Shown here: piece by piece, positions 44,218 through 53,017 of the stretch
How positions within the stretch are numbered: position 1 is the first letter of the stretch
Layout of the letters: the number at the start of each line of letters is the position of its first letter
Source of the DNA: Homoserinimonas sp. OAct 916
GTDB lineage: Bacteria; Actinomycetota; Actinomycetes; Actinomycetales; Microbacteriaceae
DNA: 64,000 bases
Direction of reading: 5' to 3'
Assembly (NCBI RefSeq): GCF_003260275.1
Contig: NZ_QJHB01000005.1
Coordinates: forward strand, 205,352-269,351
Made by a program: the position numbers and the translations under genes
Notes under the pieces: model-generated
What the model saw: only the letters and a program-made list of their open reading frames with translations
Told to the model about the DNA's origin: nothing
Database searches by the model: none

Positions 44218-45402
44218 CTAGAGCTTCGGGGGCATAAAACGCATGGGCGAATACGCGTCAATGTTGAGATCAAGGTCGGTCTTGCCCGTGAGTGCGAGGT
44301 CAGCCGTGAGCTTTCCAGTAACGGCCGACAGGTGGATCCCCTTTCGGCCGTGTCCGGCAGCGATGAAGACATTGTCCAAGGCGGGAGTTGCTCCGATCAT
44401 CGGCAGGAGGTCGACAGACATCGGTCGACCACCAGCGAGGTCTTTGACAATCTCCGCACCTTTGAGAAAAGGGAACATGGAAAGACCCGTTTCGAAAAGC
44501 AGGTCCGTGTCCTCCGGTAAGGCGTTGGTTTCATAGAGAGGGCGGATGTACGCATCCGTCGGGCGAAGCCCCCCGCCTGGTGCGGGGTCGGGCGTCGCGG
44601 CAAGCAGGTACTCTCCGTTCGGGTACTGCATGACAGCAATTCGCTCAATCACATGGTGCTTCAAGTCGTGGCCCCCCGGCACTCGAAGGATGTGCAGTTG
44701 GCCCTTCAAATTACAGATCGGTAGAGGAAACCCCAGCCAGACCGAAGCTACTGGAGTCCAGGACCCCATCGCCACGACAACGGAACCGCTGGAGATCTGG
44801 GTACCGTCTGCCAGTCGAACCCCGCTGGCGCGGTTCTTGTCCCAGTCGAGACCCAGAACCTCGCCAGTGACAAGCCGTGCCCCCATTTCTTTTGCCGCTG
44901 ACATATACAGTCTCGAGAGTTTCCAGCCATCAATCTGAATAACAGAAGGAAAAATGTAGCCGCCGAGAACGTTCGACCCGAGGAGCGGTTCTTCTTTGAT
45001 CAGGTCTTCTGCCTCGAACCACGTTCCACCACAGCCCGCGGCCTCTAGTTGTGAACCGTTCGTGTCATACATTTCCCTGACGTGTTGTCGGGAATCCTCG
45101 CTGAACGCGGGCGCAATGCTCGGCCGGTCGTTGAACCAGTGAGGTTCTTCCTGAAACTGCTCCAGATGCTCACGGTTTTCGCGGATGAGTCTGATGCTCT
45201 CAAGTCCGAGCGCGAGGTGATCGCCCCGGGAGAAGTCGCCACCGAACGCATTGAAGAAGCCGGGACCGTGTCCGCTCGCGCCTGCCGCAACATGCTCTTT
45301 CTCTACGACGATAACGTCAGCGCCGGCTTTGCTAAGGAAATAAGCGGCCGACGTGCCAATTACTCCCCCTCCAATGACTACGACATCAGCGGTGAGTTTC
45401 AT
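44218..45402 (-). CDS. FAD-dependent oxidoreductase, DadA/glycine-oxidase-like
   Basis: The 394-residue protein has V-V-I-G-G-G-V-I-G near the N-terminus, a G-A-S-G-H-G-P-G-F segment after the second strand, and a C-terminal A-A-G-H-G-R-K-G-I-H flavin motif. Relatives oxidise D-amino acids, glycine, opines or dimethylglycine. GAGAGG precedes ATG 45402. It is the first gene of a unit with Dabb and cupin genes, and its promoter region carries the same ATTGTATAC motif as the importer operon, so both probably answer to one regulator. Confidence 0.9.
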   Translation of the reverse strand: MKLTADVVVIGGGVIGTSAAYFLSKAGADVIVVEKEHVAAGASGHGPGFFNAFGGDFSRGDHLALGLESIRLIRENREHLEQFQEEPHWFNDRPSIAPAFSEDSRQHVREMYDTNGSQLEAAGCGGTWFEAEDLIKEEPLLGSNVLGGYIFPSVIQIDGWKLSRLYMSAAKEMGARLVTGEVLGLDWDKNRASGVRLADGTQISSGSVVVAMGSWTPVASVWLGFPLPICNLKGQLHILRVPGGHDLKHHVIERIAVMQYPNGEYLLAATPDPAPGGGLRPTDAYIRPLYETNALPEDTDLLFETGLSMFPFLKGAEIVKDLAGGRPMSVDLLPMIGATPALDNVFIAAGHGRKGIHLSAVTGKLTADLALTGKTDLDLNIDAYSPMRFMPPKL

Positions 45403-45480
45403 CGAAGACCTCTCTATATGTGGCGGTCCCCCAGCGGGAAGCTCCGCGTCGAGACAAGACGCTCAATCAAACAACACGAT

Positions 45481-45492
45481 AGTGTATACAAT
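45481..45492 (-). promoter_or_regulatory. ATTGTATAC motif upstream of the FAD oxidase unit
   Basis: On the minus strand ATTGTATACACT spans 45492-45481, with the palindromic core TGTATACA. It lies 79-90 nt before the start. Dyads of the TTGTATACAA type are bound by FCD-class GntR regulators (family knowledge). A matching motif lies before the permease at 52536. Confidence 0.5.
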
Positions 45493-45521
45493 TTGCGTTC
45501 TTTTGAAGGCTACGTCACTCC

Positions 45522-45900
45522 TCACGAGCGCGTCAAGTACCCGACCTTGGCACGCCTGAATTCTTTGATGGCGTCCGCGTTGAGTGCGCCGACTTCCGCG
45601 TCATCGAAAGCGATCGATGAGTCAGCACTTCGACACATCCCACGAGTCTGAGTGTGCCCGCCGGCGGATCGAGCAGCGTGATCACGTTGAGACACGCCCG
45701 AATTTGCTTGTATCGGCAATCCTATTGCAAGAGCCACTCCCGGAGACTATCGCCTCCAGCCAGTCGACCTCAATGGAGCCGCGTCGAATCCGATTCGCGA
45801 TCTGTCGTCTTATTGCTTCGGTCAGCGGCGTGCCGAAGTCCGCAGCGAATAACCGCCTGCGCACCAGTTGGAGCAGCAAAGCTCATTCCACATTCCCGTA
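45522..45900 (-). other. Degenerate coding-like stretch between two catabolic units
   Basis: The 620-bp gap 45403-46023 holds no intact gene. Several minus-strand frames carry short protein-like segments: T-E-A-I-R-R-Q-I-A-N-R-I near 45800, S-G-S-G-S-C-N near 45740, and L-L-D-P-P-A-G-T near 45670, each in a different frame or followed by a stop. It looks like a decayed gene. A GntR-type regulator or an ABC ATPase are possible origins, but neither is proved. Confidence 0.3.
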
Positions 45901-46023
45901 TCAGCAGCACTCGAATTGTTCACAATATGTGATTGCGCCGCATGACTAGTCATTGTCAGGGTGGAGTCGTCATGTCTTCCATCTGCCGGCAGACACGAAT
46001 TGCCATCTGACACCGATGCTTCG

Positions 46024-46770
46024 TCAGACTGCGGAATAGCCGCCATCCAATATGATCGACTGCCCCGTCATGTAAGCGGAGGAATCCGAGCCAAGATAAA
46101 GAATTGCACCGACCATGTCCTCAGGCGTGCCTTGTCTCCGCATGGGGATGCGGGCTTCTAGCGCTGTGCGAGCAGCGATCTGATCGTCCTGCTGAGACCA
46201 GAACGAGTCATTGAATGGCGTGTCGACCCATCCTGGGCAGAGACAGTTCGCGCGAACCCCAGTTGGAGACAGTTCGTCGGCGAGAGCCCGAACAAGGTTT
46301 ACAAGGCCCGCCTTGGACGCACTGTAGGCAAAGGCACCGGCGGTCCCGCGATATGCACCGGTGGAGGACGTGAATATCATGCTCGCAATAGAAGACTTCT
46401 TGAGATGTGGTGCCGATGCTTGGGCCAGAAGAAAAGGCGCACGGAGGTTGACCGCAATGGTCCTATCCCAATCGTCCAGGCTCCAATCCTCCAGTGGCGC
46501 CACCCTGAGCAGACCCGCGCTGCTAAAAACCACGTCTAGTTCGCCCGCCCCAAAATCTACAGCGGCGGCGACGGCCTCGAGCACATTCGCCGGCACGGCC
46601 AGGTCGCAGTGCATTGCGGCAGCTCTTCCCACGCCTTCTTCGCGAACGGCTGCGTTTGCAGCTTCGAAATCAATATCTGCGAGCAGCACCGAATCTCCGC
46701 GTTGACGAAAAGCCCTCAGCGCCGCGAGTCCTATTCCTGTCGCTCCTCCAGCGATCAATACATTTGCCAT
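46024..46770 (-). CDS. Short-chain dehydrogenase/reductase
   Basis: The 248-residue SDR has G-G-A-T-G-I-G, a Ser in T-S-S-T-G-A-Y, Y-S-A-S-K, and the C-terminal D-G-G-Y of classical FabG-like enzymes. The usual N-N-A-G is replaced by S-S-A-G, which is tolerated in the family. AAAGGG precedes ATG 46770. It is the last gene of the ABC importer/amidase operon and would oxidise or reduce a hydroxy/keto product of that route. Confidence 0.92.
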   Translation of the reverse strand: MANVLIAGGATGIGLAALRAFRQRGDSVLLADIDFEAANAAVREEGVGRAAAMHCDLAVPANVLEAVAAAVDFGAGELDVVFSSAGLLRVAPLEDWSLDDWDRTIAVNLRAPFLLAQASAPHLKKSSIASMIFTSSTGAYRGTAGAFAYSASKAGLVNLVRALADELSPTGVRANCLCPGWVDTPFNDSFWSQQDDQIAARTALEARIPMRRQGTPEDMVGAILYLGSDSSAYMTGQSIILDGGYSAV

Positions 46771-46783
46771 CAGACGAACCCTT

Positions 46784-47014
46784 TCATTCCTTTGTGTTCT
46801 CGTGAGTACGACGAGCGTCCTTCAGGACCGTGCCATGAGGCTCGGGACGGAATTCCAAAACGGGTTCCTCGTCGCGCACGGCGACGTCGTACAGCGCATC
46901 GACGGCTGCGCGCAGTTTCGGGTAGGAGGCCGCTAGGGTTTCGGTCTCTTCCGAAGTCAGATCTAGACCAGAAGCAGCAAGCAGTGACACTACCGTGTCG
47001 TACGCCGAGCTCAT
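46784..47014 (-). CDS. AtzG/GatC-like small amidase partner, 76 aa
   Basis: The 76-residue protein has two or three helices and a C-terminal E-E-P-V-L-E-F-R-P segment as in AtzG and DUF4089 proteins. These bind and stabilise AtzE-type amidases in the way GatC binds GatA. Its ATG overlaps the amidase stop (ATGA), which supports a tight complex with the amidase. Confidence 0.78.
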   Translation of the reverse strand: MSSAYDTVVSLLAASGLDLTSEETETLAASYPKLRAAVDALYDVAVRDEEPVLEFRPEPHGTVLKDARRTHENTKE

Positions 47015-48465
47015 GACACTCGACCCCGTGACTTGGAGGTAAGGCCGGTCTGCATACCGATAGCATCTTGGATCCGGGAGGAACCGACGGGTGGGATAGC
47101 ACTATGCCATTCTGTTGCCCCTTGGAAAGCATCCGCAATTGCCAAGACGAGTGGATCCGCCATCAGGTCTCCGGCCACCTGCATCGCTAACGGAAGTCCG
47201 TTCATGTCAAACCCTATGGGTATTGATATGGCCGGGTTACCCGTGGCGTTCCAAACAGGGGTATTGACTTGCGCTACAAGATCGTCGAATGACGCAATCG
47301 GCAGCGACGGGGCGGTGCCTGACACCGTTGCTGAAATCACCGCATCGACCGTATCGAACAAGTGACCCACGGCCTGCTGCCCGATCCGGCGCACGCGCTG
47401 GGCCTGAACGAAGTCAGGGCCGGAAACCAATGAACCAGAAGCGAGCGTCATTCTCGTGTCGCGGCCGTACAGATTCCAGTGCTCCTGCAGATTGCGACGA
47501 TGATATGCGAAAGCTTCAGCCAATTCTCCGACCATCGTGCTCGTCGTGAGTTCGTCATAATACGGGATGTCAACATTGACGACTTCTGCACCGAGATTCC
47601 GAAGAACATCGACTGCGGCATCCATATGTTCTCGGAGTTCGACGTCAGCAAACGAGTCGCGTGCCGACCGCTCTCGCCGGTGTACACCCAGCCGGAGGCC
47701 GTCCAGTGTTCCGCCAAGCCGAGCAGTGAAGTCTGGCAGCGCAGAACCCGGCTCGGACCCGTCACGTTCATGGTTGCCTGCGATCTGCGTCAGGATGATC
47801 GCGCAGTCACGGGCGCTACGAGCGATTGGCCCAACGGTGTCGTAGCTGAATCCGAGCGGTATCGTGCCATCGCGAGGAACCAAACCAAACGTCGGCTTCA
47901 GCCCGGTGACTCCACAGAACGCAGCAGGAATCCGAATGCTGCCAGCAGTGTCCGTTCCCAGAGCTCCGAAAAAGAGGCCTGCCGAGACTCCGCTTGCACT
48001 TCCTGAGCTGGACCCTCCGCTCCACCTGGAGATATCCCAAGGGTTGCGGGGAACCGGAAATCCGTGAGAGCTGGTGGGTAGGCCGATTCCAAATTCCATC
48101 AACGTTGTTTTACCGACAATGATGGCACCGCCAGTGCGCAACCGAGATGCCACCACGGAATCAGGCTCATTCCCGACACCACCGCGTCGCACCGCACTCT
48201 GAGCGAGGGCAGTGGTTTCACGCGTCACAATGTTGTCTTTGATGGCGAGTGGGATACCGTGCAAGGGACCACGGTCTATTCCGCTGGCCAGTTCTTCATC
48301 CGCTTTCTCTGCCGCGGCGAGCGCCTCGTGATCGAAACGCGCTAGGAAAACTCCCAGTGTCTCGTCCAAGTCGTCGGCGGCGGCTAGCACTGCCTGCGTC
48401 AATCTCAAACTGGTCGTCTCGCCGCGCCTCAGCGCCTCCGCGCCGGAGGATATCGACAGCATCAT
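47011..48465 (-). CDS. Amidase-signature hydrolase, AtzE-like
   Basis: The 484-residue protein has the full Ser-cisSer-Lys triad: Lys in A-I-K-D-N near residue 75, and the G-G-S-S-S-G-S run with cis-Ser near 150. The nucleophile Ser lies in T-D-T-A-G-S-I-R near 175. Amidase-signature enzymes cut amides and ureides; the small AtzG-like partner and the absence of GatB point to the AtzE branch, which removes amino groups from carboxybiuret-like or related compounds. The actual substrate is unknown. It is encoded 48 nt after the ABC ATPase. Confidence 0.92.
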   Translation of the reverse strand: MMLSISSGAEALRRGETTSLRLTQAVLAAADDLDETLGVFLARFDHEALAAAEKADEELASGIDRGPLHGIPLAIKDNIVTRETTALAQSAVRRGGVGNEPDSVVASRLRTGGAIIVGKTTLMEFGIGLPTSSHGFPVPRNPWDISRWSGGSSSGSASGVSAGLFFGALGTDTAGSIRIPAAFCGVTGLKPTFGLVPRDGTIPLGFSYDTVGPIARSARDCAIILTQIAGNHERDGSEPGSALPDFTARLGGTLDGLRLGVHRRERSARDSFADVELREHMDAAVDVLRNLGAEVVNVDIPYYDELTTSTMVGELAEAFAYHRRNLQEHWNLYGRDTRMTLASGSLVSGPDFVQAQRVRRIGQQAVGHLFDTVDAVISATVSGTAPSLPIASFDDLVAQVNTPVWNATGNPAISIPIGFDMNGLPLAMQVAGDLMADPLVLAIADAFQGATEWHSAIPPVGSSRIQDAIGMQTGLTSKSRGRVS

Positions 48466-48513
48466 CTCTGTGGCCGCTCTGCCGTGTTCCGGCGCCGCGC
48501 GACGTCAGAGGGC

Positions 48514-50106
48514 TCACTGCGGCGCATTGGACTCAGAGCCCGATGAAAGAATCGCTCGCATACAAAGACTCTGGTCATCAACCGCGGTGTCAAGGTCTGC
48601 GACGACCCTTCCGTGGGAGAGCACAAGCACCCGGTCTGAAGCATCCCACACCTCATCAACATCCTGTGAGCACACAATGGTGGCGCAACCATTTCGGGCA
48701 GACTCCCGGATAAGGTGAAAAATTTCGGCTCGCGCCCCAACATCGACACCGGCCGTCGGCTCGTGCGCAATCAACATTTGAGGGTTCTGCTCGAGAATTC
48801 TCGCGACCAGAATCTTCTGTTGGTTTCCTCCACTGAGGTTTGCAACTTTGCGGCTGGGGTCTGTCGGCGTGATGCGATATTTGCGGATTTGCTCTTTGGT
48901 GACCGCATCGAGCTTACGCAGATTGACTCGCGACAACAGCTGGCGACCTCTGATGTTGGTGAGCTCAGTAATCGCGAGGTTCTCCTGTACCGTGAGTACA
49001 CCAGCGACCCCATTGATGAGCCGGTCCCCTGGAATCAAGCCAATTCCGTGACGCAAAGCTTTGCTTGGCGTCATGTCGTCCAGGCGAAACTGCTCGTCAC
49101 CAACTCTCAATTCTCCCGCACGCAGCGGTATGTGTCCGACCAACGCATATGGCAGAGTATCGACGCCGGATCCCGCGAGCCCCGTGATTCCGAGGACCTC
49201 GCCGTCGTAGCCACTGAACCGAGTGTCCCGGAGCGGCCCAGCGTCCACTCGCACCGCGAAGGTCGCGCGCTTTTCCTTGTCGCCCGCTGCGGGCGGAGGT
49301 GTACTGCCGAGGTCAGGCAACTCCCCCATCGCCAAGCTCACAAGTGAATCCGTGGTGACCTGTGGAGCTAGCAGCTTCCCCGCTACCTGTCCGTCCCGGA
49401 TCACCGTAACGACGTCGCACAGTTTCACCACCTCATCGAGTCTGTGGCCGACGAAGAGAATGCCCCAGCCGTCATCGCGGAGTCGTTGGATCGTGGAGAC
49501 GACAGTTTCTGAATCGCTTGGTCCTAAGCGCGCGGTCACTTCGTCCAGAATCAGCACGCCGGGCCCGGTCCCGCCCGAGCGCTCAATATCATAGAGCGCC
49601 CGAGCGAAAGCGAGTATCGACTTCTCCGCTTCGGTCAGGGTGGAAGCGAGCTTCGTGACGTCCACGTTCAGTCCGAGTCGGCCGAGAATCCGGTGGGCCA
49701 TGTCTCGCCCAGTGCGTTTCTCGATGTGCCACAACGCTGACGTCGGGTAGTGCCGCGCGAGAACATTGTCAACGATGCTGAGCGAGGGAGCGATGCCAAT
49801 GTCCTGATGGACAACCCCGATGCGTCCCGCCGCCAGGTGAGCAGACGAAACCGGCAAGTGAAGTTCTTCTCCTCCAGCGAGTAACTTCGTAGTCTGCTCC
49901 GGCCGGTAAATCCCAGTGAGAATCTTGACGATGCTCGATTTACCAGAGCCATTCTGGCCCACTAGGCCATGCACACTCCCTGCGTTGAGATGAAGGGAAA
50001 CTCCCTGCAGTGCATGAGTCTCCCCGAATGTTATTCGGGCATCACGCAATTCAAGTAGCGGCTGGTCCGGTGATCCCACTGGAGACGGCACCCCTGCGGG
50101 GCTCAA
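48514..50106 (-). CDS. Sugar-type ABC importer ATPase (RbsA/MglA class), two NBDs
   Basis: The ~530-residue protein has two nucleotide-binding domains. The first has Walker A G-Q-N-G-S-G-K-S-S and Walker B L-I-L-D-E, but its signature loop reads L-T-E-A-E-K in place of LSGGQ. The second has L-S-G-G-N-Q-Q-K but a degenerate Walker A (A-G-S-G-V-D-T) and A-H-E-P-T at Walker B where D-E-P-T is usual. Split degeneration of this kind is normal for the class, although the His is odd. TTG 50106, overlapping the binding-protein stop, is my chosen start; GTGs a little downstream are alternatives. Confidence 0.88.
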   Translation of the reverse strand: MSPAGVPSPVGSPDQPLLELRDARITFGETHALQGVSLHLNAGSVHGLVGQNGSGKSSIVKILTGIYRPEQTTKLLAGGEELHLPVSSAHLAAGRIGVVHQDIGIAPSLSIVDNVLARHYPTSALWHIEKRTGRDMAHRILGRLGLNVDVTKLASTLTEAEKSILAFARALYDIERSGGTGPGVLILDEVTARLGPSDSETVVSTIQRLRDDGWGILFVGHRLDEVVKLCDVVTVIRDGQVAGKLLAPQVTTDSLVSLAMGELPDLGSTPPPAAGDKEKRATFAVRVDAGPLRDTRFSGYDGEVLGITGLAGSGVDTLPYALVGHIPLRAGELRVGDEQFRLDDMTPSKALRHGIGLIPGDRLINGVAGVLTVQENLAITELTNIRGRQLLSRVNLRKLDAVTKEQIRKYRITPTDPSRKVANLSGGNQQKILVARILEQNPQMLIAHEPTAGVDVGARAEIFHLIRESARNGCATIVCSQDVDEVWDASDRVLVLSHGRVVADLDTAVDDQSLCMRAILSSGSESNAPQ

Positions 50107-51329
50107 CCAGCCAACCCCCACATCTTCAAAAAGCCCTCGGTCATCAACGTCTCGAGCTCTGGGCCGCCGTACCATTCCTGGGTACCAGCAGTCTTCTCAT
50201 CGATCGTCAGTCCCTTCACGTTGTCCTGTGTGAACAAACGCAACGGAATCCAATGGGTCACGGGCTGTTCGCCTGCCATCAAACGGAGCGCCTGATCGGC
50301 GAACGCCCAGCCCTGCCATCCCATGTCAGACCCAATCTCGACAACCACCTCTTTGCCGTCTGCGAGGTCCTTCATCTGCGCAACGTTAGCGTTCTGAGTG
50401 ATGATCTTGATATCTGTGCCGGCGAGGGCCGGGCGGATGAACGGTGTCATGCTGTCGAAGTTGACAACAACGTAGCTGATGTTCGGATTCGCCACCAACT
50501 TTGCCTGCACGGTAGCTTGCAAATCCGTCGCCCACTTGGCAATGGGAACATTGACCACTTCGGCGGTGCAGGTATCACAAACAGACTTCACAGCGTCAAC
50601 CGGGCCTTTGGCGAGCAACTCGCCCTGCGCCACGTCAAGCGTCGAGACGACAAGAATGCTTGTCTTCCCCTTGCCCAGCGTCAGCACGGCGTCGCCGAAC
50701 AACTCGCCCTCTTTGGAGGCCGAATTAGCGACAACGGCGGACGCACCTGGGGGGATGGGGCTGTCGGGGTCGAGGTTGTCACCGATGATCACCGGAATGC
50801 CGGCGGCTTTCGCCTCAGCCATTTGAGAGCCGATAATCGCTGGGCTCGGGCCGTCCGCAATGATCGCCCCTGCGCCAGCACCGATGGCCTGAAGCATGCA
50901 CTGGCTGATGCTGCTGGGGTTACCCTTCCCATCGCAGACCGACATGCCGACCCCGGCTTCGGCAAGCGCGCCCTTCATGACATCGCCAACAACGTGGAAG
51001 AACGGGATCGAATAGTCGAGAACCACGTACCACACGGTTTTGCCGGCCAAGCCTTTAACACTGAAGTCTGGGCCAGGAGCGTCGAACTTTGTGATCGCCT
51101 TCTGCGCTTCGACAAAGCGTGCCTCCGCCGCTTTCACTGCGGCGGCGACAGTTGCCGAATCACTGGACTGTCCTGGACTGTTATCAGTGGGCGTGCCACT
51201 ACAGCCCGCAAGAATTAGCGAGGCCGCTGCCGCGAGGGCGATCACAGCCAAACGCTTGGTGCGAGGCTTGGTTGTCGAAACCTCACCGACTTCTTTGCTC
51301 TGCAGAAGTCGATTGTGGATTTTTAGCAT
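50103..51329 (-). CDS. Sugar-type ABC substrate-binding lipoprotein (Peripla_BP_4)
   Basis: The product has an N-terminal cytoplasmic stretch, a signal helix and lipobox I-L-A-G-C (Cys43 from ATG 51329), and then a two-lobed periplasmic-binding fold of the RbsB group (V-V-L-D-Y-S-I-P-F-F, A-I-I-A-D-G-P-S, P-V-I-I-G-D-N). Two Cys pairs occur (C-D-G, and C-D-T-C). The group binds sugars but also autoinducers, ureides and purine derivatives, so the ligand may be the amide substrate of the operon. ATG 51335 is an alternative start. Confidence 0.88.
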   Translation of the reverse strand: MLKIHNRLLQSKEVGEVSTTKPRTKRLAVIALAAAASLILAGCSGTPTDNSPGQSSDSATVAAAVKAAEARFVEAQKAITKFDAPGPDFSVKGLAGKTVWYVVLDYSIPFFHVVGDVMKGALAEAGVGMSVCDGKGNPSSISQCMLQAIGAGAGAIIADGPSPAIIGSQMAEAKAAGIPVIIGDNLDPDSPIPPGASAVVANSASKEGELFGDAVLTLGKGKTSILVVSTLDVAQGELLAKGPVDAVKSVCDTCTAEVVNVPIAKWATDLQATVQAKLVANPNISYVVVNFDSMTPFIRPALAGTDIKIITQNANVAQMKDLADGKEVVVEIGSDMGWQGWAFADQALRLMAGEQPVTHWIPLRLFTQDNVKGLTIDEKTAGTQEWYGGPELETLMTEGFLKMWGLAG

Positions 51330-51358
51330 GTTCATTGCCTCTTTCAATTATCGCGTGA

Positions 51359-52492
51359 CTAGTCGCGCTCTCCGGTGATTCGACGTCGTGCAACAGTGAA
51401 TCCAGCGACCGCTAGCACCAGCGCTCCGCCGTAGAACACGTCCGTCACCCAGCCACTCAGGCCAAGAATTTGAAGTCCGACGATCCCTGTCGTGAGGAAG
51501 TAGATAGCGACGACTGTTCCCCAAACATTGAACTTGCCGATGGTGAAGACAACTGTGCTGAAAAAGGCTGCGGCGAAGGCGGGCAGAAGTTGGGAGCCCG
51601 ACAGACCTGGGGTTATCCCACCCTGACTGGCCACCGCTGCTATGCCCGACAGGGATGCAAGGAGCGCACCGCCAACATATGCGCCGTAGCGGAGGCGATC
51701 GGTGTTGATTCCCACGAGCTTGGCGGCTTTCGGCGCTTGTCCGGTGAAGGTCATCTGTCGGCCGAGCGGAGTCGACTGAAGCACGTAGGCGAGGATCGCG
51801 GCGACCACAAGAATGTAGAAGACGGAGAGTTGAACTCCGAACACTCGAAACGTGAATGCAGCGGTGAACTCCGAGCTAAGCCCCGACAAAGTCTGGGATC
51901 CGCTGATGAGCGTTGCGATGCCGTCGATCAGTGTCGCCATTCCCAGTGTCATGATGATCGAGTTGAGTCTGAGCCCCACTACGAGGAACGCGCTGGTCAG
52001 CCCGATGATGAGTGCAGACAACACACCCAATGCGATCGCGGACCACAGCGACCACCCATAAATGGTAGTCATCGTTGCAATAATCGTTGACGTGAACGCA
52101 GCATTTGCCGCTACCGAAAGGTCAAAGTCGCCCACCACGAGTGTGGGAACGATGGCGATCGCGAGGAATACGAGGGGGCTCTGCGAATTGAGGATAGCAA
52201 AGAGGCTTCCTGCGGAGAGGAATGCATCCGGGCGCAATGCGCCGAAAATGATGATGAATCCGATCCAGGGCACAAAGATCGCCACCCGATGCAAGCCGAG
52301 GCGGGAAAGCTGGCGGCGTACAGTATTGGGAGATGACCCATCCGACAGGAGAATTGTTTCGCGCGACCCGTTCGCTTGGTGTGCTGCTGGAACGCCACGA
52401 GTTTTTCCACCGAATCCCGCGCCCGAGCTGGACAGACCTCGCACCGCAACACTGAGAAACGATGAGTTGGGAGTGTCCGAAGAAACAGCCAT
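51359..52492 (-). CDS. Sugar-type ABC importer permease (RbsC class)
   Basis: The 377-residue protein has a ~60-residue cytoplasmic N-terminus and then eight to ten helices. The V-G-D-F-D-L-S-V segment stands at the conserved G-x-D-L-S-V site and G-x-N-x-x-x-x-R-Y/G at the ATPase contact loop. GGAAAGG precedes ATG 52492. It is the first gene of the importer-amidase operon; the motif at 52536 lies 44 nt upstream. Confidence 0.92.
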   Translation of the reverse strand: MAVSSDTPNSSFLSVAVRGLSSSGAGFGGKTRGVPAAHQANGSRETILLSDGSSPNTVRRQLSRLGLHRVAIFVPWIGFIIIFGALRPDAFLSAGSLFAILNSQSPLVFLAIAIVPTLVVGDFDLSVAANAAFTSTIIATMTTIYGWSLWSAIALGVLSALIIGLTSAFLVVGLRLNSIIMTLGMATLIDGIATLISGSQTLSGLSSEFTAAFTFRVFGVQLSVFYILVVAAILAYVLQSTPLGRQMTFTGQAPKAAKLVGINTDRLRYGAYVGGALLASLSGIAAVASQGGITPGLSGSQLLPAFAAAFFSTVVFTIGKFNVWGTVVAIYFLTTGIVGLQILGLSGWVTDVFYGGALVLAVAGFTVARRRITGERD

Positions 52493-52535
52493 GGGGCCTA
52501 CCTTTCCGTCAGCACTGCGATGTACCCTGCCTCGG

Positions 52536-52547
52536 ATTGTATACTGT
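52536..52547. promoter_or_regulatory. ATTGTATAC motif upstream of the importer operon
   Basis: ATTGTATACTGT at 52536-52547 shares nine consecutive bases with the motif at 45481-45492. A third, one-mismatch copy (ATTGTATGC) lies at 52712-52720. The placement fits an operator of a GntR-type repressor. Confidence 0.5.
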
Positions 52548-52777
52548 TCGATTTTCCAATGTCAACGATGACCGGCCAATGGATTCTCCTTTCTCGTCGT
52601 CTACACCAGCGGCTTCTCTAAGTGATGTGAGGCATTTTGTTGCGGACGATTCCTCGGAGTCCAGTATCGAATCGCCTGCAGCGCTCTAAGTACCCGCATC
52701 AAGACGCGACAATTGTATGCGATCGCCTACCGGGCAGATTCTCGCGCCCCTCGGACGGCTTCTACCGCCGCCACCGA

Positions 52778-53017
52778 CTATCCGGTCGCGCGCACCGACG
52801 TGTGCGGACCCTCCGGCGACGTGAGCGTCACCGTCGCCGACATCGTCGCCGCGAGCGGGATGTAAATGTCGTAGAAGGTGGGTCCGACCTCTTCACGGAA
52901 GGCGAAGCGGATGCCGCTCAACGGCGGTCGTGGTGGGAAGGGGATCGGAAGCGGCAGCCCGCCGTCGCGCCGGATCGCGGGCAGCTCGCCGGGCCCGCGC
53001 ACCGCGCCGACCGGCAC
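52778..53017 (-). CDS. Short hypothetical ORF of higher GC, 79 aa
   Basis: GTG 53017 follows the stop of the preceding fragment by no gap. Codon third positions are almost all G or C, higher than in neighbouring genes, which supports a real but foreign coding origin. The product has Pro-rich and beta-like parts (F-R-E-E-V-G-P-T-F-Y-D-I-Y-I-P). I do not recognise it, and it may be a remnant. Confidence 0.4.
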   Translation of the reverse strand: MPVGAVRGPGELPAIRRDGGLPLPIPFPPRPPLSGIRFAFREEVGPTFYDIYIPLAATMSATVTLTSPEGPHTSVRATG

